From: Mucor racemosus
Taxonomy: Eukaryota; Mucoromycota; Mucoromycetes; Mucorales; Mucoraceae
Length of the DNA stretch: 64,000 bases
Direction of reading: 5' to 3'
NCBI GenBank assembly: GCA_027405735.1
Contig: JAPEHQ010000001.1
Coordinates: 2,170,001 to 2,234,000 of the forward strand
Shown: positions 48,194 through 58,734 of the stretch, piece after piece
Layout of the letters: every line of letters begins with the position of its first letter
Numbering within the stretch: the stretch's first letter is position 1
Translations under genes and position numbers: made by a program
The notes under the pieces: generated by a model
Databases searched by the model: none
Seen by the model: the letters and a program-made list of their open reading frames with translations, nothing else
What the model was told of the DNA's origin: nothing

Positions 48194-48912
48194 GATTTCA
48201 AAGAAAGAAGAAGAAAATGTGTAAAAGAAAAAAGAGAAATCTTATGGATTTTGACAATTCTTCTATTTATTTGAAACGCCGTGTTGGCTTTCTTTGGCAA
48301 TGGATTCATATATCACATGCTTATTCCATTCTTTTTTTTTTTTTACAAAAAAAAAAACGATATGAAACTTGTTTATAAATCAAAAATGTAACATCTTATT
48401 GAATATTTGTAACAGTAAATCTCTCTTTGTCATCTTTATAAATTATATTTTCTATATGAGAGGTTGCGCTTTCAATTCATTCATTATATCGTTATTTTGT
48501 CAACATTACACCAAGCACGTGTGAATGAGTAGTTGATTTAAATTAAATATGGATTCGATACAGGGTCCTACAACGTATAAATAGCATTTGGTCCTCTTCC
48601 ATCATTTCTGTTGCCATGGTGATTTTTCGATCTCCGTCCAATGTTGCTACTTCGATTGCATTTGTATAGAGAATTACATCAGGAAAGGAGTCGAAATACA
48701 AAAGTGTTGGGCTTGGAAGTATAGCGAATATTGTACTGTATGACAATAGTGAAGTTGATCCATGTGTTGCATATTATGCTTTCAATTGATACCCCGGCCA
48801 ATTTGTTTTCTAATATGCCTGTGAAAGAGTCACGAGAGTAAGATTAACATGTAAATATACAACCAAACAATTGGTCTCAAAGTCATCTTTTTTTTTTGAA
48901 TTATTTCACAAT
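48194..48912. promoter_or_regulatory. Divergent intergenic region, DGAT1 / SDHAF4
   Basis: About 720 bp between divergent starts, with poly-T/poly-A runs near 48332-48357. The 67-codon minus-strand ORF at 48543-48746 has no recognisable homology or splice partners. Confidence 0.4.
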
Positions 48913-49197
48913 ATGCTTAGACACAGTATTCGTCGTACATATACATCATTAAATAGACCCGGTCCTTTACCACTTGGTAATAAGAAACAACAACAAGAAA
49001 TGTTGGATCTCATTCGAAAGAAGCAATCCAAAGATGCCGCAAGTGATATTAATGATATCCATGATGATGCTATCAAGAAACCCTCACCCGAGTTTTCTGG
49101 TGATGTGAACCCAAAAACTGGCGAAGTAAATGGACCAAAGAATGAACCTGTCAAACATAATGATTGGAGTTTTGGTGGAAGAGTAACAGATTTTTAA
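48913..49197 (+). CDS. SDH8: Succinate dehydrogenase assembly factor 4
   Basis: A 94-aa intronless gene. SDHAF4 (yeast Sdh8) is a matrix chaperone that binds flavinated Sdh1 before it pairs with Sdh2. The conserved C-terminal block is clear: EFSGDVNPKTGEVNGPKNEP followed by WSFGGRVTDF at the very end. The N-terminus (MLRHSIRRTYTSLNRPG) is a basic mitochondrial leader. The internal ATG at 48913 is preferred over an upstream in-frame extension from 48871, because it begins the leader and gives the usual size. It is convergent with the Spo7-like gene, 49 bp apart. Confidence 0.92.
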   Translation: MLRHSIRRTYTSLNRPGPLPLGNKKQQQEMLDLIRKKQSKDAASDINDIHDDAIKKPSPEFSGDVNPKTGEVNGPKNEPVKHNDWSFGGRVTDF

Positions 49198-49246
49198 ATA
49201 AAAGCAAGCGAAAAAAAAAAGTGTGTGGGGTATTTTATTATAATTA

Positions 49247-49938
49247 TTACTGCGGTGATGTTGATTTCTTTAACTTTGCTTGTCTTGCCTTCTTTCTTGA
49301 ATGATATTGTTTTCTATATGATTCAAATCCATCTTGAAATTGTTTAGGAATTCTTGTCAAAAAACTGAGTCCACCTCCTTGTTCTTTGTTAAATTCCAGA
49401 TTAAATGAAGATAATGCAATATTACAATGAGGAACAAATCTAAAAAGATACATGAACAAAAAATTTACACACAATTCAATACAAAATCTACTAACTTTTG
49501 TGCAAAAACAATCTTTTCAGAGTACATGCCAGATCGATAAAAAAATACTAAACCACCTGCTACACTCAATAAGGTTATTGTATTTAGTAAATGAAACATA
49601 AAAACCTTCAATATTGTATTAGTCGAATACATTCTTTCATCACAGATTATTTATCAATCTTACTTTGCTTGGGTCAATAAAGACAGCATAGAAAAAATAA
49701 GCGAGCGACACGAATAATCCAACTAAAAGAGCTAATATCGAAATATGTTTAGTTTGTGTCTTTTTTTTTGTCAATTAATAATATTGCTTTTACTTTCATA
49801 TTTCCTCTTTCGTTTTAATAAACGTGTCATGTTGCCTCGTAAACGTTCTTCGAAAATAACTAAATCCCTGTAGGTTGCTGTATTATTGTTAGATGTTCTA
49901 GGTCGAGAATCTTTATTGTTATTCTTTTCAGTATTCAT
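49247..49938 (-). CDS. SPO7: Spo7/CNEP1R1-like phosphatase regulatory subunit
   Basis: Exons 49938-49794, 49731-49664, 49605-49496 and 49439-49247 give 171 aa. The layout fits Spo7/TMEM188: an N-terminal helix (DLVIFEERLRGNMTRLLKRK), then two membrane segments (LLVGLFVSLAYFFYAVFIDP and LLNTITLLSVAGGLVFFYRS). A cytosolic tail opens FVPHCNIALSSFNLEFN and ends in a basic stretch. In yeast and animals this subunit joins the Nem1/CNEP1 phosphatase, which activates lipin (Pah1) and so promotes diacylglycerol and triacylglycerol synthesis at the nuclear envelope/ER. Assignment is from topology and tail motif. Confidence 0.8.
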
Positions 49939-50900
49939 CTTTTTTAATGGTATAATGAAAAAAGAAGAGAGGGGAGAAAATGGGGTTTGAATTAGGTGGG
50001 AAATGATCAAAATATGATAAGCTTCACTTGAATAATGAACAATAAAAAAGCAGGAAAAGAAGAGAAATAATGTTTACTAACCCAATCAAAACTTAAATTA
50101 ATCCATACTGAAGCATTAAATTATAATCGCAAGTTATTACCTTCAAGGCATTGAGCATGGTAAAAATTATTATAATCAAGGAAAATATTACCGAAATTGC
50201 TTTCGATGAATTTTCCCCTGAAGAAAAAGATCACCAGATTCAATTGTTCGGTACATGTTGTAGAGTACAACTTAATAGACTAATATAAAGAGATGCAGGG
50301 CAAAAGAGTCGAAATACATATTTGATGTCTCATTTTGGGTAAACGCAAATGAAATTATGCCAAAAATTCATTGGTGGATTTCAACCTTTAAAGGGTTTTT
50401 TATGAGTTTTTCTATCGGCTTTTTTTTGTTTACTATATTTAATTGTTTAACTGTAGGGTCAAAGTATACGTGGACATTTTTTTTCATTCACATTAATTCA
50501 TAATCCTTACCAGATCGGTCTAATGGTTTACTGTTATTCTACAATTTTCTATGATAGTATTTTGCGGCATTTCAATCGATTTTTGCTAATAAAAAAGCTA
50601 TAGCGTCATTTTTGACCTCAAGTTGCATCTAGTATGAATGAATCGATGGTACATTCTTCTGGGATCATCTATTCCTCCAGAAAATCTATTTTTATCAAAC
50701 ATAAATCGTAGAACATTCACATGTAGAGTGTCAACATTACAAGAGAGTTTTAAAATAAAAATTAAATTTCGTCACAAATTTGCATATATATTGATAAAAA
50801 TTGATTTATGCAATTGATTTTACTGATGATACCACACTTAATTAATATTTATGATCACCATATGCAACAAGTTTATAGCAGATATAAATAGGTTGTACAG
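49939..50900. other. Intergenic, mostly unassigned
   Basis: AT-rich region upstream of the Spo7-like gene. A 43-codon ORF from ATG at 50158 (beginning MVKIIIIKENITEIAFDEFS) is open but short, with no family recognised and no supported splice partner. No repeat copy is visible. Confidence 0.4.
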
Positions 50901-51026
50901 ATGAATTGGCCTTTTGAAACTGACAAAGGTATGATGCACCCATTTAAGACCGCGATGAATAAACCAGTTCAAGTTGATCATTATGATGTAACTCCAAAGG
51001 TTTGTTTATGCAAGGAAGGAAAATAA
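50901..51026 (+). CDS. Possible small ORF or orphan exon
   Basis: Forty-one codons from ATG at 50901, beginning MNWPFETDKGMMHPFKTAMN and containing VQVDHYDVTPK. Composition looks protein-like (few Lys/Asn/Ile runs, use of Pro, Trp and His), unlike random AT-rich frames nearby. An AAG/GTTTGT junction at 51000 could be a splice donor. No homologous family is recognised and no partner exon is supported. It may be a micro-protein gene, an exon of a gene I failed to assemble, or chance. Confidence 0.25.
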   Translation: MNWPFETDKGMMHPFKTAMNKPVQVDHYDVTPKVCLCKEGK

Positions 51027-51116
51027 AATGTTAAACACATATAAAAAGGGCTATTGATGGAATTTCCTTCATAATTTTTCAATTATAATCAAACAAATAT
51101 ACACAAATCTCTAAAA

Positions 51117-51833
51117 ATGTCTTCCATCTTAACTAAATCTACTCTCTTTGCTGCTGTTGGTCGTTCCACTGCTACCAAGGCCATCTATGTCCCCGCTGCT
51201 TCTCTTCATCTCTCCTCAGTCATCTATCGTGAAACTGTTGTTGACAAGGCAAAGCATGCTGCTGACGCTGTAAATAAAAAAGTCGGTAAAACATTAGGTG
51301 ATGCCATTGAAGGTGCTGAAAATGTCACCCATGCAGCTTCCCACAAGTCTGAGGAATTGAAAAGACAAGCTTCCCACACCTCTGATGATTTAAAGAGTTC
51401 CGCTACAAGTGTAAACAAGGAATTGGGTAAGAAGGCTAGTCAAGGTGTCGAAGCTGCTGAGAATATCTCTAATGCTGCTGCCGACAAGTCTGAACAATTA
51501 AAGAGACAAGCATCTCAAACTGCTGAAAATTTAAAGGGAAAGGCTCCTACTGAGAAGAGTATCATTGATACTGTCAAGGAAAGTGTTGCTGCTGCTGGTA
51601 GTGTTTTTGATAAGGCTGCTGGTGCTGTTGGTCTCGGCGCTAAAAAGACAGAGCACAGACTTAATGAAACTAAAGAAGAAGCCAAGGTTGGAGCAAAGAA
51701 GGCAGCAAACTATGCTGATGAAGCCAAGGACAAGGCAGCAAACTATGCTAATGATGCCAAGAACAAGGCAGCAAACTATGCTGATGAAGCCAAGGACAAG
51801 GCAGCTAATGAAGTCAACAAAAAGTTAAAGTAA
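51117..51833 (+). CDS. Group-3 LEA-like protein, possible mitochondrial leader
   Basis: Intronless, 238 aa, extremely Ala/Lys/Glu/Asp-rich and hydrophilic after the first 35 residues. Two related blocks of about 50 residues each (ENVTHAASHKSEELKRQASH and ENISNAAADKSEQLKRQASQ) are followed by three consecutive 11-residue repeats of the AANYADEAKDK type. 11-mer amphipathic repeats define group 3 late-embryogenesis-abundant proteins, which are disordered in solution, become helical on drying and protect membranes and enzymes. The N-terminus (MSSILTKSTLFAAVGRSTAT) looks like a mitochondrial leader. Codon use is biased toward GCT, AAG and GTC, suggesting high expression. Confidence 0.82.
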   Translation: MSSILTKSTLFAAVGRSTATKAIYVPAASLHLSSVIYRETVVDKAKHAADAVNKKVGKTLGDAIEGAENVTHAASHKSEELKRQASHTSDDLKSSATSVNKELGKKASQGVEAAENISNAAADKSEQLKRQASQTAENLKGKAPTEKSIIDTVKESVAAAGSVFDKAAGAVGLGAKKTEHRLNETKEEAKVGAKKAANYADEAKDKAANYANDAKNKAANYADEAKDKAANEVNKKLK

Positions 51834-51895
51834 ACATTATATAAATATATACATGAATAAAATCCAAAATCATATTTGTACATAAATTATTTATT

Positions 51896-53278
51896 TTAAT
51901 CTGTCTCATATTGAATTAATGCAGTTTCTTCCATATAAGATACATCTTCTACTAAGCCTTGATGGCAATCTTTTTGGCAGACGAAAACTAAAATTGTACC
52001 AAACTCCATACCGATATTCCAGCTATCTAATACAGTCTTGGTATCTACATTTTTCACTTTAGCGTCGATGGGTTTAGCAGCAGTAATAGCAGATTCTTTG
52101 GCTGCAAATTCAGTTGTAGGTAAAATAGATAAAATATTGGGCATCAATTGAAATTCAAATACTCGAGGTCCATTACAGTATTTACAAGGACTTGTAATGA
52201 GCTGTTGGTCTTTAGGTCTTAATGCAGTATAAAATAAAGGTTGGCCATTGAATTCATAACGAACACATTGTGAAGGTGCACACTCAACTCTTTCTGTGAA
52301 TTTTTTAAATTGTTTATCTACACCTTTTGGTAAATGTTGCTTTTCGTATGTTTCACCTTGCCATGTTTCTCCATTTCCTTCATCTATATCCATCAACATT
52401 TCTTTTTCCATGTCTAAATATTCTTTATAACGACTCATATCAATCCCCATTGATTCATAATTGTCTGTTCTTTCTTCATCAATGTATAAATATTGTCCAG
52501 GAAATTGAGGTAAATTAGCTGTATCGATAGGATCCTTGATGCCCAACTCATTCATTTGTTGTATGAGATCATCTTGTTTGGTATCATTCTTTTTTGCTGC
52601 TCCAAATGGTGTAGATGCAACTACAGATGCTGCAGTTGTGGTAGATGGCTTTTTCATTCCAAATCCACCACCTGTAGAGGGAGTTGATCCAAATGAACCT
52701 GCTGAATTGCCCCATAAATCCCCCAGTTGAAATCCATTGCCAAATGCTTGTTGTTGCTTTGCAGCGGCTGCCTTTTTTTTTTCCTCCTTTTTACGTTTCT
52801 CCTCTTCTTTTTGACGTTGTGCTTTCAAATATGCCTGATCTACAACGTGTGATCGAACGACAGAGAAACTGTAAAGAAAATAGATTAAATAATTGTATAT
52901 TCTATTTGATAAATCAATGTGCCTTACCTGCCCTCCTTCCTCATACATGAACGCCGATTACAAGCCCAAACATACAAAACTCGATGATAAGGAGAGTCTT
53001 GCAAAGGAACATAACTTTGAAAGATTAAATACATGGGATTGTGGCAAATTCGGCACTCGCAAACCTTGGAAGAAGGAGGTTTGCTAGGTTCAAGCCAAAC
53101 CTATAGAAAGAAAAAAAGCATGTCAGCTGTAAATCAAAGACGACATTCTTGAGCATTTACTTACAGGTAGACCACCCAACTTGGTAATATAAGCATCGTT
53201 ATCAACTTCAATATCTCCATCTGGAATACCCAGCAAAATGCTAGGCTCCTTCTTTGTCTGTTGCTTATTGTTTGACAT
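51896..53278 (-). CDS. TSR4: Tsr4/PDCD2 family protein
   Basis: Exons 53278-53165, 53100-52928 and 52868-51896 give 419 aa. In yeast Tsr4 is a dedicated co-translational chaperone for ribosomal protein uS5 (Rps2); animal relatives are PDCD2 and PDCD2L. Visible features are ITKLGGLPVWLEP, the zinc-binding CxxCHxP pattern CECRICHNPMYLIFQSYVPL, VLYVWACNRRSCMRKEGSF, and the C-terminal PDCD2_C block (CVRYEFNGQPLFY, CKYCNGPRVFEFQLMPNILS, FGTILVFVCQKDC). A charged Lys/Glu/Ala linker separates the two halves. It is convergent with the LEA-like gene, 62 bp apart. Confidence 0.93.
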
Positions 53279-53899
53279 GATATACTACTTGAGAAGATCA
53301 ATTATCATTGAATTTTTTTTTTTCTTTCAAGCTTCATTAAAGCAAATTCACTGTGACTACCGTGGTAGTGGAAAAAGAAAGCCACTTTTAAAGTGACAGG
53401 GCAAATTTTGGATGTGAATGCAATCAAGGATGATTTAGCATATAGGCAAACTATCACAGATTCATACTAATTCCGAGGAAATCTGGTAATCACTCATGGT
53501 AGTTCAGTAAATTCTATAGATTTTGAGCAGAAAGACACACTTCCTGGTCGGATTTTATCGAGTGTTACATGTCTAAACTCCATCACAGCTCTTTGCAAAT
53601 ATCTCTTAATCGCCAGCACATATGTAAATAATAGCTTACATGTCTAATAGCAAGGCGTACCTTTTGAACTAGGTCCAAAAAGCGACAAATTACTCACACT
53701 TGAGAGCTTGGAAACTGATGTGCTAGTTTTGAAGAATTTTTTTAGTCTTTTAATAGCAATACGATCATCGTGAAGTTTTCAAAAGTATGATCGCATTTTT
53801 TCTTCAGGAGAAATATGTATGGGTATGAACACTGATCGCTTTTTCTACGTGAATTCAAGGTAGATTGAGCTTTAAAATTGATGTTGTTGTTCACAATTG
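53279..53899. other. Non-genic stretch upstream of TSR4
   Basis: About 600 bp of AT-rich DNA containing the TSR4 promoter and grading into R4. No gene or clear repeat. Confidence 0.45.
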
Positions 53900-55590
53900 A
53901 ATAATACGTATAGCGAACAAATATTATATCCTGGTTGTTTCGAATATCATGCAATCTTTGATTTTGAATTCTCAAAAAATTCAATTTTGGTAGCATTCAA
54001 TCTTCAAAATCGGAGCATGCTCGCTTTTTGTATATCTATCTATACCGAACTCATACTAAACGCTTTTTTAGAATATGCCTTAGACGCTACAAAATATATA
54101 TGAGTTGGTCGCATTATGCTACATATTTATAAATACATTTTATATCTGACAAAAGATTAAAAAACATGTAAAATTCATTGTTTCTTTCTTAAAAATTGGG
54201 TCACATTTCTCGTCCTTGCTCAGCTTTTTTTCACTAAATAACACCAAGAAAAAACCATATGTCAATACACCTGAGATGTCCAATTTTAATCTAAAAACAA
54301 GTATCCGGAAATATCCTAATTTTTGCATTTGGTATAATATTTCTAATGCTAATGTTTCAGATTTTTACACACATCTCACTGCTAAAAATAAAAAACTTTA
54401 AGGCTTTATATCTCTACGAAAAATTAAGCTATACTGGCAACTTTTAATAATAAAACTGACTTGTTTTAAGGTACTCTATAACATATTAAAGTATGAAAAA
54501 ATTCTGAGCACCTTTATTTTTTTTTCGTTTTTTTGACATTGTCGTAATAGATTTCAAAATATTTGTAAAATCGAGCAATGCCTTTTTTACACTCATGTCA
54601 TTAAACTCGTTGAGCTCTATCGGATTCAATTTAGTTTTTTTCAAAATATTGATTTTTCGTGGAGATATCTTCAAAAATGTGTACAAAGAGAAACCTTCGT
54701 TTCTAGCTCCAATTTTTCCCTTATATACCCTCATCCCAAATTCTGAATTTGAAAACAAATATTGACAAAAATCTCGTTTTCTCTATGAAAAATGCAGCTA
54801 GAACGGTAAGTAATAGCTCGATCGATAGATAATTTTTTTGCAAATTACCTAAGTTACTTATGTTTAAAGTTTGCTTATAAAAAACGATGTTTATTTTTAA
54901 AAACCCTTCAAAATTTCAACCGCAATTTATGCAAAATTTAAAGTGAAACATTTGTCTGAATTTTGTTTAGATGGATGCAGAATCCAAAATTATACAAAAA
55001 CCATTAATATACTAGGACTACTTACTTTGTAGCTCATGAGCATTTAAATGATTTTGTTTTTTTGATCGTTTTTTGGTTGATTTCACAAATCTATTTTGGA
55101 ACTCAGTTATCATAGGTTCTATGGTTCTAAGCTGTAATATGAACCATTATCTTGATATCTCGGTGAAAACTCAATATTTTTTGCTGAAACAAAAAATGCA
55201 GAGTAGCTTTTAATTAGGCCTATCTTGTGAATACAAAGAAATTGTTAACACTTCAATTTAGGTGCTCAATTATTTATAATCAATTTTAGGTCAACTTTGG
55301 TCAATGTTAGACAAGTGCACTTATATTCTAATATTTACTCTTCTATTTTCGGACATATATCAATAGCCCACAGAAAGGAGGTACATTACTTTCGAAAATT
55401 TGGCGTAATTCGACTCAATTTTGGGCGAAAAATTCAAAATCCATCTAAAATCCATCTGAAATCTACTTTTTTACAATTGTAAAAAACCAAAAATATAAAC
55501 CCTGTCTCGGCGAATTTTGATTCTAATCACTTTTAACTTTACATGAGAGTAGAGAAACATCTTTGACATGATGATCTTAAAAATAAACTT
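53900..55590 (-). repeat. R repeat, copy R4
   Basis: The longest readable R copy, in reverse orientation. From about 54420 to 55220 it is nearly identical to R5 (63230-64000), while R1-R3 are much more diverged. It contains a minus-strand ORF (54486-54758, 90 codons, with KISPRKINILKK and MSKKRKKNKGAQNFF) that is also open in R5. The right border abuts CACTACGGCC of T2. Confidence 0.78.
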
Positions 55591-55685
55591 CCACAACCAC
55601 TACGGCCGACCTGTGCTACACAAGATGATTTCGTTGTGCCCAAGTGGTGGGCTGCACACTATAGCCTGAGCTGTTGTGCCCGCTG

Positions 55686-56425
55686 TGTTATTATATCAGA
55701 ATCTAGATATAGCGCTACAGTAGTTCTATTATCAGGATATTGTTATTGTTACGCCATTAATAGCTATTGTTGTTTTAATATACACAATGAATAACTAGAA
55801 AATAAAGTTAAAACTAGATATATTTATTGAGTATATTGTAGGTAAAAAAGATAATAAATCCATCTCAAACGACATCAGGATTCAGGGTATTTATATGTTT
55901 TGGAAGTGTGGATATAGAGTCTACAATACAGAATGTATGAAAGAATGAATTCATAGTCTTGAGGAACCAGTTGATTATAACATGATGATATAATAGATTG
56001 GCCAGAGCAAGTTTAGTAGGACACGACCAACAAGCTAAGTATATAAGATATTCATGCTTGATTAACTTTAGACAGTGAATGCTCATACAAATGGAATAGC
56101 TGAATTCCATTCCCAGGAACGAGTTCATGATTGGCTCAACTTCAGGATCTCAGGCTACACCATTTTATCATAGACTAAATGTAACATAACTAAATGAAAT
56201 GAAATTGTAATACATCATTATCTCCTCATACTCATCATTCTATGCTAAGAATCATGTCTAAATAATCCTATGAGCACTTCTACTAGTAATACATGTACCC
56301 AGTCTAGTCTATGTTGTAAACAATTGTACCACTTGATAATCTCTTCTATATATAATCTCATCCTCTACATTGAATAAAACCTCATCTTTTACTCTTGCCT
56401 AATTCTTATTAGTTTTGGTAAAACA
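55686..56425 (+). mobile_element. Solo LTR, family LTR-B, 5-bp TSD
   Basis: 740 bp beginning TGTTATTATATCAG and ending TTTTGGTAAAACA, flanked by perfect CGCTG (55681-55685 and 56426-56430). T1 shows the uninterrupted sequence at this point (CCCACTGAATATGG). Near the 3' end CTATATATAATCTCATCC followed by GAATAAAAC looks like an LTR TATA box and polyadenylation signal. No gag-pol coding is present, so this is a solo LTR. Confidence 0.88.
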
Positions 56426-58466
56426 CGCTGAATATGGCTAAAAAAATAACAAGATGCACATGGGCACAACAAAAGAAATTGCACATGAGCACAACAAAAA
56501 GCCAATATGTCCAGGATTATAGATTCTGTCCGTGTGCATGGCATTAATCCCATGTGTGCATAATACAGTAGTAAAATTGCCCATTAGCATATCATTATCC
56601 CTATTTGTCCATAAAAATAAAATCTGACCATGAGCATAATGAGCTGACTGTATGAGCACAAATTGGTTTGTACAGTATATGAGCATCCTGCCGTTCTCAA
56701 AATCCCATTGCATTTTTTACTGGAATATGTTTTTAAATTACATTTGCTTTGATTTAATATAGATTATAGACAACACAATTCAATACGTTGTTGATGTAGA
56801 GCAATGCATGCAAGAACCAATGTATTTACGATTATCATCATTTGTAAATATGTTTACATAGCTATAATGTTTACAGCAGCAGTGGTTTTTGCTCGAGCAT
56901 AAACTTAAATAGCACTTACTGCTTAAGTCTATATGCAAGCCAAATCTAAGATTATATATGTTACTTTATCACTCATAAAATCTAAACAAATTAATCTTCT
57001 TTAAACTTGCTGTTTTAATTTACGATTGTCAGCTGTAAAAAGATTTGTTTTTAAGTATAGCAGCAACGATCAAAACTATTATGGTTATTAGACAAAACAT
57101 TAGATTATTCTTTTTTTTTTTGTTTCTATATCATTTGAAATTTTATCATTTTTCTGGAACATTTCGTGGGTTTGTAACTAGTTCTAGCTTTTCATTAATT
57201 AGATATAAGTATTATTGCCTTCGATTTGATCCGGTAATCAAGAAATATGCCCAACAATGCAGTAATAGTAAATAATGATATTTGATCCTAAAATGCGGTT
57301 CAATGAAATATCAGTCTCTAATATAACGACTGCTACATATATTAAAAACATTAGTCCCTTATGCTAGAATGCGTATTCAGATACAAGAAAAGAATACCAG
57401 CTCGATGGTCTGATATGGCTTATCAAACGTTGAATATATCCTTGGAATATGAAAACAAAAAGAGAGAAACAACACACATATAAAATGATTTTCAAAGCTT
57501 TACATTATTTAGCGGATTTAAAACCCTGCTAAATTGCACATTTCAGCTAAATGTAAAAGCAGCATTACAGCACATGAATCATAAACTAAACAAAATTAGG
57601 CAATATCTGTTATCATAGAAACATGCATTTTTCTATCAGAAAAACCGTCTGTCATATCATACATTCATTAAAAAATTGCAATCGCGAGACCGTAGAGCGA
57701 CGCCATAATTGAGCATAACACGATCGAACGGCTAAGTCTTTTATACTATTATGGCATCATATCTAAGTTCTAAGTAAAAAGGCGTTTTTTTTCAACTTTT
57801 CTTATATTTAACCATGTGCGGTCTGAAAATTCAGACTTTGTAGCGGACATTTTCTGGGCTCATTTTATCCTTACCAACACTCATGATTTTGATCAAAAAA
57901 CAGAAAAATCAAATTTTGATACCAAAATCAATGTTTAAATATACTACATTGTGAGAGAAAATTGTAGCCATAGCTAATACACATCTTATAAAAGCTTAAT
58001 ATTAAATGGTAAGCAATGAAACTTTGTACTTTTGCCCCAAAAACGGTTTTTTGATTAAAGGATTTTCATGTAATATTTTGCAATAAAAAAGTTTGTTATT
58101 TTTTATTGAGCAAATAGAGCGCTAAATTCTGCATATGGTTATATTTTTTGTTTTTATAATTGGTAGTATAATTAACTCTAAATTTGCAAAACCAGAAAAA
58201 AAAATTAAAAAATGTCAAAATTGATGATCTGGACAAAAATAATTTTCTAAATTAATATTCCGCTTACAGGCCTTGTAAGTCTTAAAAATAAGAGATTTTA
58301 TAATACTTGAGAACTTTTTCAAGAATTTACGATGCTGTACCCACTTGATTCAAGCTTATTACTGTAAATCTTTATACATGTTAATATTGTGTGATAGTTT
58401 GTTTGATGATAATATAGTCTTACTTTATAATTATTGCGCTAGAGGTGATTTACATTAAATTTTATT

Positions 58467-58734
58467 CTTACCCCCCTCCAACATCATAAACATAAAAATG
58501 ACCAGCACTGGAACCTATTGCCGCATTTTTACTCTCCTCTTTGTCCCAAGCCAATTTATCCAATGCTTTACCGGAGCCAACTTAAGTAGTACTTACAATG
58601 GTTTCTCGGTATTTGCATTCAAATTCCATAAATTAAATTGACTGGTTCCATCTACAGTAGTAGTATCAAACGTATCATCATCCCGCCTTACGATAAATGT
58701 CAATTTAAGACCAGAAGCATCCCATTGCCATTGT
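58467..58734 (-). pseudogene. Dynein intermediate-chain fragment in T2
   Basis: The least damaged copy of the captured gene piece. On the minus strand it reads QWQWDASGLKLTFIVRRDDD, TFDTTTVDGTSQFNLWNLNA and NTEKP. After a 16-nt GTAAG..TTAAG remnant it continues SGKALDKLAWDKEES and SSAGHFYVYDVGG. The order VDG-x-x-x-LWNLN-x-x-TE, KALNKLAW, SSDGHxYxYDxG matches the central WD40 region of cytoplasmic dynein 1 intermediate chain. With no start, stop or flanking exons it is a captured fragment. Confidence 0.65.
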
